NCBI GenBank assembly: GCA_028284285.1
Contig: JANQSA010000070.1
Span: 1-47,949 of the forward strand
Direction: 5' to 3'
Origin: Croceivirga sp.
GTDB taxonomy: Bacteria > Bacteroidota > Bacteroidia > Flavobacteriales > Flavobacteriaceae
Length of the DNA: 47,949 bases
In this document: positions 13,303 through 22,783 of the stretch, one piece after another
Layout of the letters: each line of letters begins with the position of its first letter
Position numbering within the stretch: position 1 is the stretch's first letter
Translations under genes and position numbers: made by a program
Notes under the pieces: model-generated
What the model saw: only the letters and a program-made list of their open reading frames with translations
The model's database searches: none
Told to the model about the DNA's origin: nothing

Positions 13303-16300
13303 CTAATTCAATTTATAATGTACGTCCTGCTCTTCTAAGGTATCCAGCAATCCACTGGTGATGTTTACCTTTTGTTTCCTGCTGGACAAACTCAATTTGA
13401 TCTCGTCTGCCATCTCGTAAATTACAAAGTGAAGGGGATGTTTTCCCTTGTGGGAACCCAATGTGGTTTTCAACGCCCGGATCCGTTTTTCCTGTAAATG
13501 GTTTACATCCAGTTGTATGGTCAGTTTTTTCGCATAATTGTCCATCACATCCTGTAGCTGCTTAAAATCATTGTATTGCAATCTGGGATCGCCCATTTTT
13601 CCGGTTTCCCTATTGATCCATCCTTCCCGCACAAAGACCTTGGTATGGACAAAGGAGTTGATCATCAGAAAATGCCTGAACTTAAGATACTCCTCCCCAA
13701 ATATTCGAAACTCATGAGAATCTGTATAGTCTTCTACGGTAAACAGTGCCCATCCCTTTCCATTTTTGGATACCCGATGTTGCACATCGGTAATTACACC
13801 GGCAAAACATAACTCCCTGTTGACATACGCTTGCATATCTTCTTTAAACACAGCTATACCGGTATTGCAAAAAGCATCAATTTCCTTTTTAAAATCATCC
13901 AAAGGATGCCCGGAAATGTAGATCCCCACCACTTCTTTTTCGCGCCGCAATTTTTCCATAGTGCCCCAACTTTCACACGGAGGAACCACAGGTTCGGGAA
14001 TTTGAACTTCGCTGGCCTCTCCAAACAAGCTTACCTGAGCGGAATTCTGGTTTTCCTGATATTTTGCCCCATAACGCATCACCTTATCCAGAAATGAAAT
14101 CCCGTCATTTTCTTCATGAAAATACTGAGCGCGATGTGAAGTAGTGAAAGAATCAAACCCACCCGCAAGTGCCAGATTCTCAAAGGCTTTTTTATTAGCC
14201 GATCGGAGATCTACCCGTTTTGCCATGTCAAATACGGAACGGTAGTGCCCATTTTCCTTTCGTTCTGCAACAATAGCTTCCACCGCAGAACGCCCTACCC
14301 CTTTAATAGCTCCCATACCAAAGCGAATGGCATCGTTCTTATTCACCGAGAACTTATAGTAGGATTCATTGACATCCGGTCCAAGCACCTCAAGGCCCAT
14401 GCGTTTGCATTCCTCCATAAAAAAGGTCACTTGTTTAATGTCATTCATATTATTGGACAGTACCGCAGCCATGTATTCCGAAGGGTAATGGGCTTTTAGA
14501 TAAGCAGTTTGATACGCCACATAGGCATAACAGGTAGAATGACTCTTATTAAATGCGTAAGAGGCAAAGGCTTCCCAATCCTTCCAGATCTTTTCCAGGA
14601 TCTCCCGGGGATGCCCTTTCTTTTCACCGCCATCTAAAAACTGTGGTTGCAGTTTTTGAAGCAATGCAAATATCTTTTTCCCCATGGCTTTCCGGAGCAC
14701 ATCAGCATCACCCTTGGAAAAGCCTGCCAGTTTTTGAGAAAGCCGCATGACCTGTTCCTGGTATACCGTAATACCGTAAGTATCCTTCAAAAACTCTTCC
14801 ATTTCCGGAAGATCATAGGTAATGGCTTCCTCTCCGTGTTTTCTGGCAATAAAACTGGGAATATATTCCATGGGGCCCGGACGGTATAAGGCGTTCATGG
14901 CAATCAAATCGTCAAAAACAGTAGGCTTCAGGTGTTTAAGGTGCTTTTGCATCCCGGGGGATTCATATTGGAATATCCCTACGGTTTCCCCACGCTGAAA
15001 AAGGGCATAGGTTTTTTCATTATCCAGGGGAAACTCATCCGGTACCAACTCCACTCCGGACCTCGCCTTTACTATCTTTACCGTGTCCTTGATCAGGGTT
15101 AAGGTCTTCAGCCCCAGGAAATCCATTTTTAACAACCCGGCATCTTCTACTACGGAGTTATCAAATTGGGTAACATATAATTCCGAATCCTTTGCCGTTG
15201 CAACGGGGACAAAATTGGTAATATCATCCGGGGTAATAATTACACCACAGGCATGAATTCCGGTATTACGAACAGAGCCTTCCAGCACCCGGGCCATATT
15301 AACCGTTCTCCCCTCCAGGTCTTCGCCCTCGGAAATATTGAGAAGTTGGTGTACTTTCTCCAAATCATCGGAACGAAATGTTTTTTTCAGTTGGGCTTCT
15401 TCTACACCAAAAATCTTTTTGAACTTGCCCATGGTGGGAATAAGCTTGGCCAAACGATCAGCATCTCCCAAAGGCAAATCCAGCACGCGGGCTGTATCCC
15501 GGATAGAGGATTTAGCCGCCATTGTTCCATAAGTAATGATCTGCGCTACCTGATTGGCCCCATATTTTTCAATGACATAGTCCATTACTTTGCCTCTCCC
15601 TTCATCATCAAAATCAATATCAATATCGGGCATGGAAACCCGATCCGGGTTTAAGAAGCGCTCAAAAAGCAAATCGTATTTGATGGGGTCAATATTGGTA
15701 ATTTTCAGGCAATAGGCCACAACGGACCCGGCCGCAGATCCTCTCCCGGGACCCACGGAAACGCCCATATTTCGAGCCTCCCGAATAAAATCCTCAACAA
15801 TTAAAAAGTAGCCGGGATACCCTGAGTTTTCAATCGTCTGCAATTCAAAGTCGATACGTTCTTCCAGTTCCGGAGTAATTTCTTCATACCGCTCTTTGGC
15901 CCCTTCATACGTTAAATGCCTTAGATAAGCATTTTCCCCGCGTTTACCTCCGTCAATCCGGTCTTCTTCCGCTTTAAAAGCATCTGGGATATCGAACCTG
16001 GGGAGCAACACATTTCGGGCCAGATCAAAGGGTTGGATTTTGTCTACAATTTCTTGCAAGTTCAAAATAGCTTCGGGTACGTCTTTGAAGAGTGTCTTCA
16101 TTTCTTCGGAAGACTTGAAGTAATACTCCTGATTGGGTAAGCCGTACCGATACCCCCGGCCCCTTCCTATAGGGGTAGATACTTTTTCACCGTCCTTTAC
16201 ACAAAGTAAAATATCATGCGCTTCTGCATCCTCTTTTCTACCATAATAGTTATTATTGGTAGCCACCAATTTTACACCGTGTTTTTTGGAGAAACGCAGA

Positions 16301-17691
16301 AGTACTTCATTAACCCGATTCTCATCTTCCTGACCGTGCCGCATTACCTCCAGGTAAAAATCCGGTCCAAATTCCTTTTTCCACCATAGCAAGGCTTCCT
16401 CCGCCTGGTTTTCTCCTACGTTCAGGATTTTATACGGAATTTCCCCATAAAGATTCCCTGAGAGTACGATCAGGTTTTCTTTGTATTGCCTAATAATTTC
16501 CCTGTCAATTCGAGGTACATAGTAAAAACCGTCTGTATAGGCCAGCGAAGCCATCTTTATCAAATTCTGATACCCACTTTTGTTTTTGGCCAAAAACACC
16601 ATTTGATAACCGTAGTCCTTCACAGATTTGTTACTATGATCTTCACAGACATAAAACTCGCAGCCTACTACAGGTACAATTTCCCTGCCTGTCTCCTGTT
16701 CTCCTTTGGCTTCTGCTGCTTCGTTTTCTTGCCGAACCTTTTTATTATGGGCATTTACTTCTTTTACAAAATGGAAGGCCCCCATCATATTTCCATGGTC
16801 CGTTAAGGCTACTGCCGGCATTTTTGCAGCCACAGCCAATTGCACAAGGTCTTTTGTACTCATGGTGGATTGTAATACCGAGAATTGTGAATGGTTATGC
16901 AAATGGACAAAATCCACGTCGGCCAGACTCTGGGTATTGCGTTCCAGTTCTTGTTTCGAAATCCCCTCACTATCCTGTTCTTTTCTGGTCCCTGCAATTT
17001 GCTTTGAAGCCTCCCTAAGATTGATATGTTTTAGCCCGACCAGTGCAATTTCTTGCGGATTGGCCCCGGAGAAGCGCTCAAAATAATCCGAAGGAACATC
17101 TAACTGTTCCTGAGTAAACTGCTTTTTCCGTACGAGCTCCAGAAAACAACGTGTGGTGGCCTCAACATCTGCCGAAGCATTATGAGCTTCCGCAAAAGGT
17201 TCCCCAAATAGGTACTCGTGAAGTTCGGTTAACGTAGGCAACTTAAATTTCCCTCCTCTACCTCCGGGAATCTGACAAAGTGCCGCAGTATGTTCCGTAC
17301 AGGTGTCCAAAACGGGTAATTCCAATAAGGTGTTTTCTATTCCGGACCTATGGAACTCACAACCCATCACCTTGATATCAAACTCCACATTTTGTCCAAC
17401 TACAAATTTGGCCTGTGACAGCACCTCTTTAAACTTCGTCAATGCCTCAGCCAAAGGAACTCCTTGCTGTGCGGCTAGCGCTGTAGAAATACCGTGGATT
17501 TGTTCCGATTCATAGGGTATGTTAAAACCATCCGGTTGTACCAGATAATCCTGATGGTCCACCAGGTTACCCATGGAATCATGAAGCTGCCAGGCAATCT
17601 GAACACAACGCGGCCAATTGTCCGTATCGGTTATTGGGGCATCGTAACGTTTGGGTAATCCCGTGGTCTCTGTATCGAATATCAAGTACAT
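13303..17691 (-). CDS. dnaE: DNA polymerase III alpha subunit with N-terminal exonuclease domain
   Basis: 1462 aa, longer than E. coli DnaE because residues 1-190 form a DEDDh proofreading exonuclease (Asp6, Glu8, Asp105, His170, Asp175). The PHP domain follows from about 261 ('FVHLHNHSQFSVLQ'), then the polymerase with 'GPGRGSAAGS' and the catalytic 'PDIDIDFDD', the thumb and fingers, helix-hairpin-helix and an OB-fold region near the C-terminus ('CFAGVITDVQHRVSKNGKGW'). It is the replicative polymerase. Carrying polymerase and exonuclease in one chain is common in Flavobacteriia. It is transcribed alone, diverging from rpsP. Confidence 0.96.
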   Translation of the reverse strand: MYLIFDTETTGLPKRYDAPITDTDNWPRCVQIAWQLHDSMGNLVDHQDYLVQPDGFNIPYESEQIHGISTALAAQQGVPLAEALTKFKEVLSQAKFVVGQNVEFDIKVMGCEFHRSGIENTLLELPVLDTCTEHTAALCQIPGGRGGKFKLPTLTELHEYLFGEPFAEAHNASADVEATTRCFLELVRKKQFTQEQLDVPSDYFERFSGANPQEIALVGLKHINLREASKQIAGTRKEQDSEGISKQELERNTQSLADVDFVHLHNHSQFSVLQSTMSTKDLVQLAVAAKMPAVALTDHGNMMGAFHFVKEVNAHNKKVRQENEAAEAKGEQETGREIVPVVGCEFYVCEDHSNKSVKDYGYQMVFLAKNKSGYQNLIKMASLAYTDGFYYVPRIDREIIRQYKENLIVLSGNLYGEIPYKILNVGENQAEEALLWWKKEFGPDFYLEVMRHGQEDENRVNEVLLRFSKKHGVKLVATNNNYYGRKEDAEAHDILLCVKDGEKVSTPIGRGRGYRYGLPNQEYYFKSSEEMKTLFKDVPEAILNLQEIVDKIQPFDLARNVLLPRFDIPDAFKAEEDRIDGGKRGENAYLRHLTYEGAKERYEEITPELEERIDFELQTIENSGYPGYFLIVEDFIREARNMGVSVGPGRGSAAGSVVAYCLKITNIDPIKYDLLFERFLNPDRVSMPDIDIDFDDEGRGKVMDYVIEKYGANQVAQIITYGTMAAKSSIRDTARVLDLPLGDADRLAKLIPTMGKFKKIFGVEEAQLKKTFRSDDLEKVHQLLNISEGEDLEGRTVNMARVLEGSVRNTGIHACGVIITPDDITNFVPVATAKDSELYVTQFDNSVVEDAGLLKMDFLGLKTLTLIKDTVKIVKARSGVELVPDEFPLDNEKTYALFQRGETVGIFQYESPGMQKHLKHLKPTVFDDLIAMNALYRPGPMEYIPSFIARKHGEEAITYDLPEMEEFLKDTYGITVYQEQVMRLSQKLAGFSKGDADVLRKAMGKKIFALLQKLQPQFLDGGEKKGHPREILEKIWKDWEAFASYAFNKSHSTCYAYVAYQTAYLKAHYPSEYMAAVLSNNMNDIKQVTFFMEECKRMGLEVLGPDVNESYYKFSVNKNDAIRFGMGAIKGVGRSAVEAIVAERKENGHYRSVFDMAKRVDLRSANKKAFENLALAGGFDSFTTSHRAQYFHEENDGISFLDKVMRYGAKYQENQNSAQVSLFGEASEVQIPEPVVPPCESWGTMEKLRREKEVVGIYISGHPLDDFKKEIDAFCNTGIAVFKEDMQAYVNRELCFAGVITDVQHRVSKNGKGWALFTVEDYTDSHEFRIFGEEYLKFRHFLMINSFVHTKVFVREGWINRETGKMGDPRLQYNDFKQLQDVMDNYAKKLTIQLDVNHLQEKRIRALKTTLGSHKGKHPLHFVIYEMADEIKLSLSSRKQKVNITSGLLDTLEEQDVHYKLN

Positions 17692-17786
17692 AAAGGAATT
17701 TTGGAAGCAATAAAATTACCTAAAAACCAATAGGGCATTAAAAAGAGTTATGAGGAATTGTTAACCACAAAAAGAATGTAAAAAAA

Positions 17787-17816
17787 TTGTAGAATACAAC
17801 TTTTGCCGTATTTTTG
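17787..17816 (+). promoter_or_regulatory. Promoter of the rpsP operon
   Basis: TTG at 17787-17789, 19 bp spacer, TATTTTTG at 17809-17816: a consensus Bacteroidota promoter, about 70 bp before the rpsP ATG. Confidence 0.75.
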
Positions 17817-17887
17817 CATCCGCTTTCTTAAGAAAAGCAAATAAAGAATTAATAATCAGGGTCGGGCACCCTACAAATTAATGTGAT

Positions 17888-18502
17888 ATGCCAGTTAGAA
17901 TACGACTACAACGCCACGGTAAAAAAGGAAAACCCTTTTATTGGATAGTGGCTGCAGACTCCCGAGCAAAAAGAGATGGTAAATTCTTGGAAAAGTTAGG
18001 CACTTATAATCCTAACACCAATCCTGCAACTATAGACCTAAAAGTGGATAATGCTGTACAATGGTTGCGCAATGGCGCACAGCCTACAGAAACCGTCAGG
18101 GCGATTTTAAGCTACAAAGGTGCACTAATGAAAAAACACTTGTGGGATGGTGTTAAGAAAGGTGCTTTTGATGAAGCAGAAGCTGAAAAACGCTTTACTG
18201 CATGGTTGGAAGAAAAAGAAAAAGCCATCCAGGCCAAAAGAGATGGCCTGAGCAAAGCCGAACAAGAGACCCGGACCAAGGCGTTGGAAGCGGAAAAAGA
18301 AGTAAATGAAAAACGCATCGCTGCACAGCAACCTGAACCGGAAGTAGAAGAAACTCCGGAAACCACAGATGCTCCTGAAACAGAAGCTGCTGAAAGTTCC
18401 GAAACTGCAGCGGAGGTTACTGAAGAGCCTGCTGCTGAAGCGCCTACCGAAGAAGCTGCCCCCGAAGCGGAAGCCAAGGAAGAAGAAGCACCTAAGGAAT
18501 AA
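17888..18502 (+). CDS. rpsP: 30S ribosomal protein S16 with acidic C-terminal extension
   Basis: 204 aa against 80-90 for most S16 proteins. Residues 1-90 are the S16 domain ('MPVRIRLQRHGKKGKPFYWIV', 'DSRAKRDGKFLEKLGTYNP'). A helical Lys/Glu stretch and then an Ala/Glu/Thr/Pro-rich disordered acidic tail make up the rest. Extensions of this sort are seen in other Bacteroidota S16 proteins. It is first in an operon with rimM and a tRNA methyltransferase, which fits a ribosome-assembly unit. Confidence 0.96.
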   Translation: MPVRIRLQRHGKKGKPFYWIVAADSRAKRDGKFLEKLGTYNPNTNPATIDLKVDNAVQWLRNGAQPTETVRAILSYKGALMKKHLWDGVKKGAFDEAEAEKRFTAWLEEKEKAIQAKRDGLSKAEQETRTKALEAEKEVNEKRIAAQQPEPEVEETPETTDAPETEAAESSETAAEVTEEPAAEAPTEEAAPEAEAKEEEAPKE

Positions 18503-18514
18503 GAGTATTCGACC

Positions 18515-19045
18515 ATGCGCAAGGAAGAGTGTTTCTACCTGGGCAAAGTCGTTTCAAAATACAGTTTTCGCGGGGAGGTTTTAGTGAAGTTAGATACTGA
18601 TGAACCCGAGATCTACGAGCAAATGGAATCTGTTTTTGTTGAAATCAACAAAAACCTGATTCCATTTTTTATTGAAAAATGCCGCTTGCACAAATCTTCC
18701 TTATTACGTATTGCTTTTGAAGATGTCAAGGACGAGGCCTCGGCAGCCCAAATTATTGGAAAGGCGCTATATCTTCCCCTTTCCGCCCTTCCGCCGTTGA
18801 CCGGGAATCGATTTTATTACCACGAAGTAATTGGATTTACCTTAATGGATAAAACACATGGAAACATTGGGATCATCCAATCGGTAAACGACTCGGCTTC
18901 GCAGGTACTTTTTGAGGCCGAAAAGGACGGAAAGCTACTGTTGCTACCCATTTCCGATGATATCCTACAAAAAGTGGACCGCCGTACCCAAACGATTTAT
19001 GTGGAAACTCCGGAAGGGCTGGTAGATCTGTACCTGAAAGGCTAA
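18515..19045 (+). CDS. rimM: 16S rRNA processing protein RimM
   Basis: 176 aa. N-terminal RimM barrel ('CFYLGKVVSKYSFRGEVLVKLDTD') and C-terminal PRC-like barrel ('YYHEVIGFTL...GNIGIIQSV'). It helps 30S maturation and binds S19. It lies 12 bp after rpsP and its stop TAA shares its last A with the next ATG. Confidence 0.93.
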   Translation: MRKEECFYLGKVVSKYSFRGEVLVKLDTDEPEIYEQMESVFVEINKNLIPFFIEKCRLHKSSLLRIAFEDVKDEASAAQIIGKALYLPLSALPPLTGNRFYYHEVIGFTLMDKTHGNIGIIQSVNDSASQVLFEAEKDGKLLLLPISDDILQKVDRRTQTIYVETPEGLVDLYLKG

Positions 19046-19758
19046 TGGCTACCCACTTCAAATTCAAACAATTTACCATAGGCCAGGATCGCTGTGCCAT
19101 GAAGGTAGGTACTGACGGAGTACTACTAGGAGCATGGGTTCCATTACACTTTCAACCCCAAAGGATATTAGATGTTGGTTCCGGAACCGGTTTGCTGGCC
19201 CTTATGCTCGCCCAGCGCTCCAATGCCGCCACTATTGATGCTGTTGAAGTGGACAATGCCGCTTTTGAACAATGCGTGGAAAATTTTGAGGCCTCACCAT
19301 GGTCAGACAGACTATTCTGTTACCATGCTTCCTTTCAAGAGTTTTATATTGAAATTGAGGAGCGTTATGATCTTATCATTTCCAATCCTCCATTTTACGT
19401 TGAAGATTTTTCCAGTGGTCAGCTTTCCAGGGATACTGCACGCCAAAATCAATGGTTACCATTTGCCACCATTTTTGAAGGAGCGGATAAACTGCTTTCG
19501 GAAGACGGTAATTTAGCCATGATCATTCCCTACGCATCGGAAACATCTATTCTTAATTTGGCAAATACCTGTGGATTTTACCCCGTTAACCTTACCCACG
19601 TAAGAGGAAATCCAAATACCCTTATCAAACGAAGCTTGCTGCAGTTTTCCAGAACCAAAGGCAATCCAAATATCCAGGAGTTGGCTATTGAGTTGGAGCG
19701 CGATGTTTACACTCAGGAATACCGCAAGCTAACCCGTGACTTCTACCTAAAAATGTAA
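19045..19758 (+). CDS. trmN6: tRNA1(Val) A37 N6-methyltransferase
   Basis: 237 aa. Starts 'FKFKQFTIGQDRCAMKVGTDGVLLGAW', characteristic of the YfiC/TrmN6 family. SAM-binding 'LDVGSGTGLLAL' and the amino-methyltransferase catalytic 'SNPPFY' are present. It methylates A37 of tRNA-Val1. The start overlaps the rimM stop, so it is translationally coupled to a ribosome/tRNA operon. Confidence 0.9.
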   Translation: MATHFKFKQFTIGQDRCAMKVGTDGVLLGAWVPLHFQPQRILDVGSGTGLLALMLAQRSNAATIDAVEVDNAAFEQCVENFEASPWSDRLFCYHASFQEFYIEIEERYDLIISNPPFYVEDFSSGQLSRDTARQNQWLPFATIFEGADKLLSEDGNLAMIIPYASETSILNLANTCGFYPVNLTHVRGNPNTLIKRSLLQFSRTKGNPNIQELAIELERDVYTQEYRKLTRDFYLKM

Positions 19759-19813
19759 CAGAAGGTGTCTGCAATGTTATATTTGGTTAGTACATTTGAT
19801 AAAATTTTAATGG

Positions 19814-20992
19814 ATGAAGCCCGATTTGTTTGAAGCACCGGACTATTACCACCTGGATGATTTGTTTTCCGAAGAACATAAATTAGTGCGGGATGCTACC
19901 CGAGAGTGGGTTAAGCGCGATATTTCTCCCATTATTGAGGAATATGCTCAAAAAGCAGTATTTCCAAAACAGATCATTGGTGGCTTAGCGGAAATTGGGG
20001 CTTTTGGTCCATATATCCCTGAGGAATACGGTGGTGCCGGATTAGATCAGATCAGCTACGGGCTAATCATGCAGGAGATCGAACGTGGCGATAGCGGGAT
20101 CCGCTCCACTGCCTCTGTTCAGTCCTCCTTGGTCATGTACCCTATTTTCAGCTATGGCACGGAGGAACAACGCAAAAAATACCTGCCCAAATTAGCTTCC
20201 GGAGAATGGATGGGTTGTTTTGGCCTTACAGAACCCAACCACGGATCAAATCCTGGCGGCATGGAAAGCAAATTCAAAGATATGGGCGATCATTATCTAT
20301 TGAATGGAGCAAAACTATGGATATCCAATTCTCCTTTCGCGGATGTCGCAGTAGTTTGGGCAAAAAATGAAGAAGGTAGGATTCACGGTTTATTGGTAGA
20401 ACGCGGTATGGAAGGTTTTGGCACCCCGGAAACCCATAACAAATGGTCCTTAAGGGCTTCGGCAACAGGAGAGCTGACCTTTGACAATGTAAAAGTGCCC
20501 AAAGAAAACCTGTTGCCCGGGAAAAGTGGTCTTGGGGGCCCGTTGGGCTGTTTGGATTCTGCACGATATGGCATTGCATGGGGTGCCATTGGAGCCGCTA
20601 TGGATTGTTATGATACCGCTTTGCGTTACGCCAAAGAACGCACCCAGTTTGGCAAACCCATCGCCGGATTTCAGTTACAACAAAAGAAACTGGCCGAAAT
20701 GATCACAGAAATTACCAAAGCGCAACTCCTTGCCTTTCGTTTAGGACAATTAAAAAATGAAGGGAAAGCCACTACCGCTCAAATTTCCATGGCAAAACGA
20801 AACAATGTGGACATGGCGCTAAAAATAGCCCGCGAAGCCCGGCAAGTCCTGGGAGGTATGGGCATTACCGGAGAGTACTCTATAATGCGCCATATGATGA
20901 ATCTGGAAAGTGTCATCACCTATGAAGGTACCCACGATATTCATTTATTGATTACCGGAGCGGATATTACCGGAATACCCGCCTTTAAATAA
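19814..20992 (+). CDS. gcdH: Acyl-CoA dehydrogenase, probably glutaryl-CoA dehydrogenase
   Basis: 392 aa, full length. Acyl-CoA dehydrogenase motifs: 'GCFGLTEPNHGSNPGG', 'GAKLWISNSPFADV' and the catalytic base Glu371 in 'YEGTHDIH', followed by the 'ITG' tail. The N-terminal 'LDDLFSEEHKLVRDATREWV' and Arg in 'SLRASATGEL' agree with the glutaryl-CoA dehydrogenase branch, which oxidises and decarboxylates glutaryl-CoA to crotonyl-CoA in Lys/Trp breakdown. FAD-dependent and cytoplasmic. It probably has its own promoter: TACATTTG lies at 19791-19798. Confidence 0.85.
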   Translation: MKPDLFEAPDYYHLDDLFSEEHKLVRDATREWVKRDISPIIEEYAQKAVFPKQIIGGLAEIGAFGPYIPEEYGGAGLDQISYGLIMQEIERGDSGIRSTASVQSSLVMYPIFSYGTEEQRKKYLPKLASGEWMGCFGLTEPNHGSNPGGMESKFKDMGDHYLLNGAKLWISNSPFADVAVVWAKNEEGRIHGLLVERGMEGFGTPETHNKWSLRASATGELTFDNVKVPKENLLPGKSGLGGPLGCLDSARYGIAWGAIGAAMDCYDTALRYAKERTQFGKPIAGFQLQQKKLAEMITEITKAQLLAFRLGQLKNEGKATTAQISMAKRNNVDMALKIAREARQVLGGMGITGEYSIMRHMMNLESVITYEGTHDIHLLITGADITGIPAFK

Positions 20993-21143
20993 TCCTGATA
21001 CCAACGTTCTTTAATAATTTGGGGAAGGTTTGAGGAAGGCTCACTAAAACCTACCCTAACGCTATCATTGCTCATTTTAGATCATTTTAAACCATTTAAT
21101 GCTCTTACTTTTTGAAGCTAATACGGAATTTTAAGTTTACGAC

Positions 21144-22721
21144 ATGAACAAGAAATGTATTTCACTACTACTATTTGGTTATATGGCTATTGCAGGTATG
21201 TATGCCCAGGAGCCCAGGGTATATCAGGCCCCACTATTTGACGAGGAATGGAGCGAGCCTACGCTATATCCGGATAGGATTGTTTTAAGCCTTGGGGAGA
21301 ACCCCGCAACAACAGCAAGTGCTACCTGGCGCACCGCCAGCGAAATTGATACTGCGTTCGCCGAAATCGCTATTGCCACAGCGGCTCCAAAATTCTGGCG
21401 AAATGCAAAAACGCTTAAGGCGAGTACAACCACCTTTGACGGGACGAATGTTCTGACCGCCGGACTAATTTCAAACTATCATTCCGTAGAATTTTCCGAT
21501 TTACAGCCCGACACCACTTACGCCTATCGCGTAGGCGATGGGAAACGCTGGAGCGAATGGATCCAATTTCGTACTGCAAGTACCTCTAAAGACACCCCTT
21601 TTTCCTTTCTTTACGTTGGAGATACCCAAAACTTCATTTTGGAGTTATGGTCCCGTCTTATCCGCGAAGGGTACAAAAAAGCACCGGAAGCCAGTTTTAT
21701 CATCCATGCCGGGGACCTTGTAAATAATGCGCATAGGGAACAAGAGTGGCAGGAATGGTTCGACGCCGGGGGTTGGATACATGCAACATTACCCGCGTTT
21801 CCCATCCCGGGAAATCATGAATACCGCCCCTTGAATGAAGTAGAGCAAGCCAATAGAGTTCGTAGTTTGTCTGCACAGTGGAAATCGCAATTTACACTTC
21901 CTCAAAATGGTCCTGAAGGCCTTGAAGAGACCGTGTATTATATGGACTACCAGGACACCAGGATCATAGGATTAAACAGTAACGAACAATATGAGAAACA
22001 AACGGAATGGTTGGAAGACATCCTTTCAAAAACGACTCAGAAATGGAAGGTAGTTACGTTTCACCACCCCTTATTTTCAGCTTCGCAAGGTCGCGATAAT
22101 CCAAAATTAAGAGCATTATGGAAACCCCTTTTTGACAAATACAAGGTAGATCTGGTTCTTCAGGGACATGACCATAGCTATGCCAGAGGCAGGGTTTCTC
22201 CGGGAGAAAACGTACTGGATGGCGTAAATCTGAGGGATCAAACGGGAACGGTATATGTAGTTTCTGTGAGTGGCGGAAAAATGTACGGACTTCGTCCCAA
22301 TGCCTGGGAAGGATGGGATGCAGAGCGAGATCGAGCTGCCGAAAACACCCAGCTGTTTCAGGTAATTACCATTGCAGGAGACAGCTTGTCTTTTGAATCC
22401 TATACAGCCATCGGAGAACTTTATGATGCTTTTGATTTACTAAAAATCCCAAATGCTCCTAACAAGTTCATAGAGCGAAAACAAGAAGCCATCCCGGCCA
22501 GACGATTTGACAACACCATTCCCTACCAGGATCCGCTTCCTGAAGAAGTAGAGCGCATGCTATTGGAACGTCACAAAGGCTTTGAGGTGGATAGGGTTTC
22601 CTATGTGAAAGAAAATGATTTTGTAGGATACCGGGTGCAAATGGAAAAAGGAAATGAAGAGATCCATCTTGTGTTAGACAGCAAGGGCAAGATTCTGGAA
22701 GAAGTCTTTGAAAAAGATTAA
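21144..22721 (+). CDS. Secreted purple-acid-phosphatase-like metallophosphoesterase
   Basis: 525 aa. Signal peptide at 1-21 ('LLLFGYMAIAGMYAQ'). An N-terminal fibronectin-like purple acid phosphatase domain ('ATWRTASE', 'PDTTYAYRVGDG') is followed by the metallophosphoesterase domain with 'YVGDTQ', 'HAGDLVNNAH', 'PGNHEYRP', 'VTFHHPLF' and 'GHDHSYARG'. The last 60 residues are a small unassigned domain. It should be a periplasmic or secreted phosphatase for phosphate scavenging. Stands alone and converges on the molybdopterin oxidoreductase gene. Confidence 0.88.
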   Translation: MNKKCISLLLFGYMAIAGMYAQEPRVYQAPLFDEEWSEPTLYPDRIVLSLGENPATTASATWRTASEIDTAFAEIAIATAAPKFWRNAKTLKASTTTFDGTNVLTAGLISNYHSVEFSDLQPDTTYAYRVGDGKRWSEWIQFRTASTSKDTPFSFLYVGDTQNFILELWSRLIREGYKKAPEASFIIHAGDLVNNAHREQEWQEWFDAGGWIHATLPAFPIPGNHEYRPLNEVEQANRVRSLSAQWKSQFTLPQNGPEGLEETVYYMDYQDTRIIGLNSNEQYEKQTEWLEDILSKTTQKWKVVTFHHPLFSASQGRDNPKLRALWKPLFDKYKVDLVLQGHDHSYARGRVSPGENVLDGVNLRDQTGTVYVVSVSGGKMYGLRPNAWEGWDAERDRAAENTQLFQVITIAGDSLSFESYTAIGELYDAFDLLKIPNAPNKFIERKQEAIPARRFDNTIPYQDPLPEEVERMLLERHKGFEVDRVSYVKENDFVGYRVQMEKGNEEIHLVLDSKGKILEEVFEKD

Positions 22722-22783
22722 TATACTCGTTAGAAAGCATTTCCTCACCCCTTATCTGTAAACCAGCAAGGGGGATTTATTTG

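Noticed and set aside
18112-18522. 136-residue Ser/Ala-rich frame opposite rpsP
   Set aside because: It is the reverse-strand image of the low-complexity acidic tail of S16.
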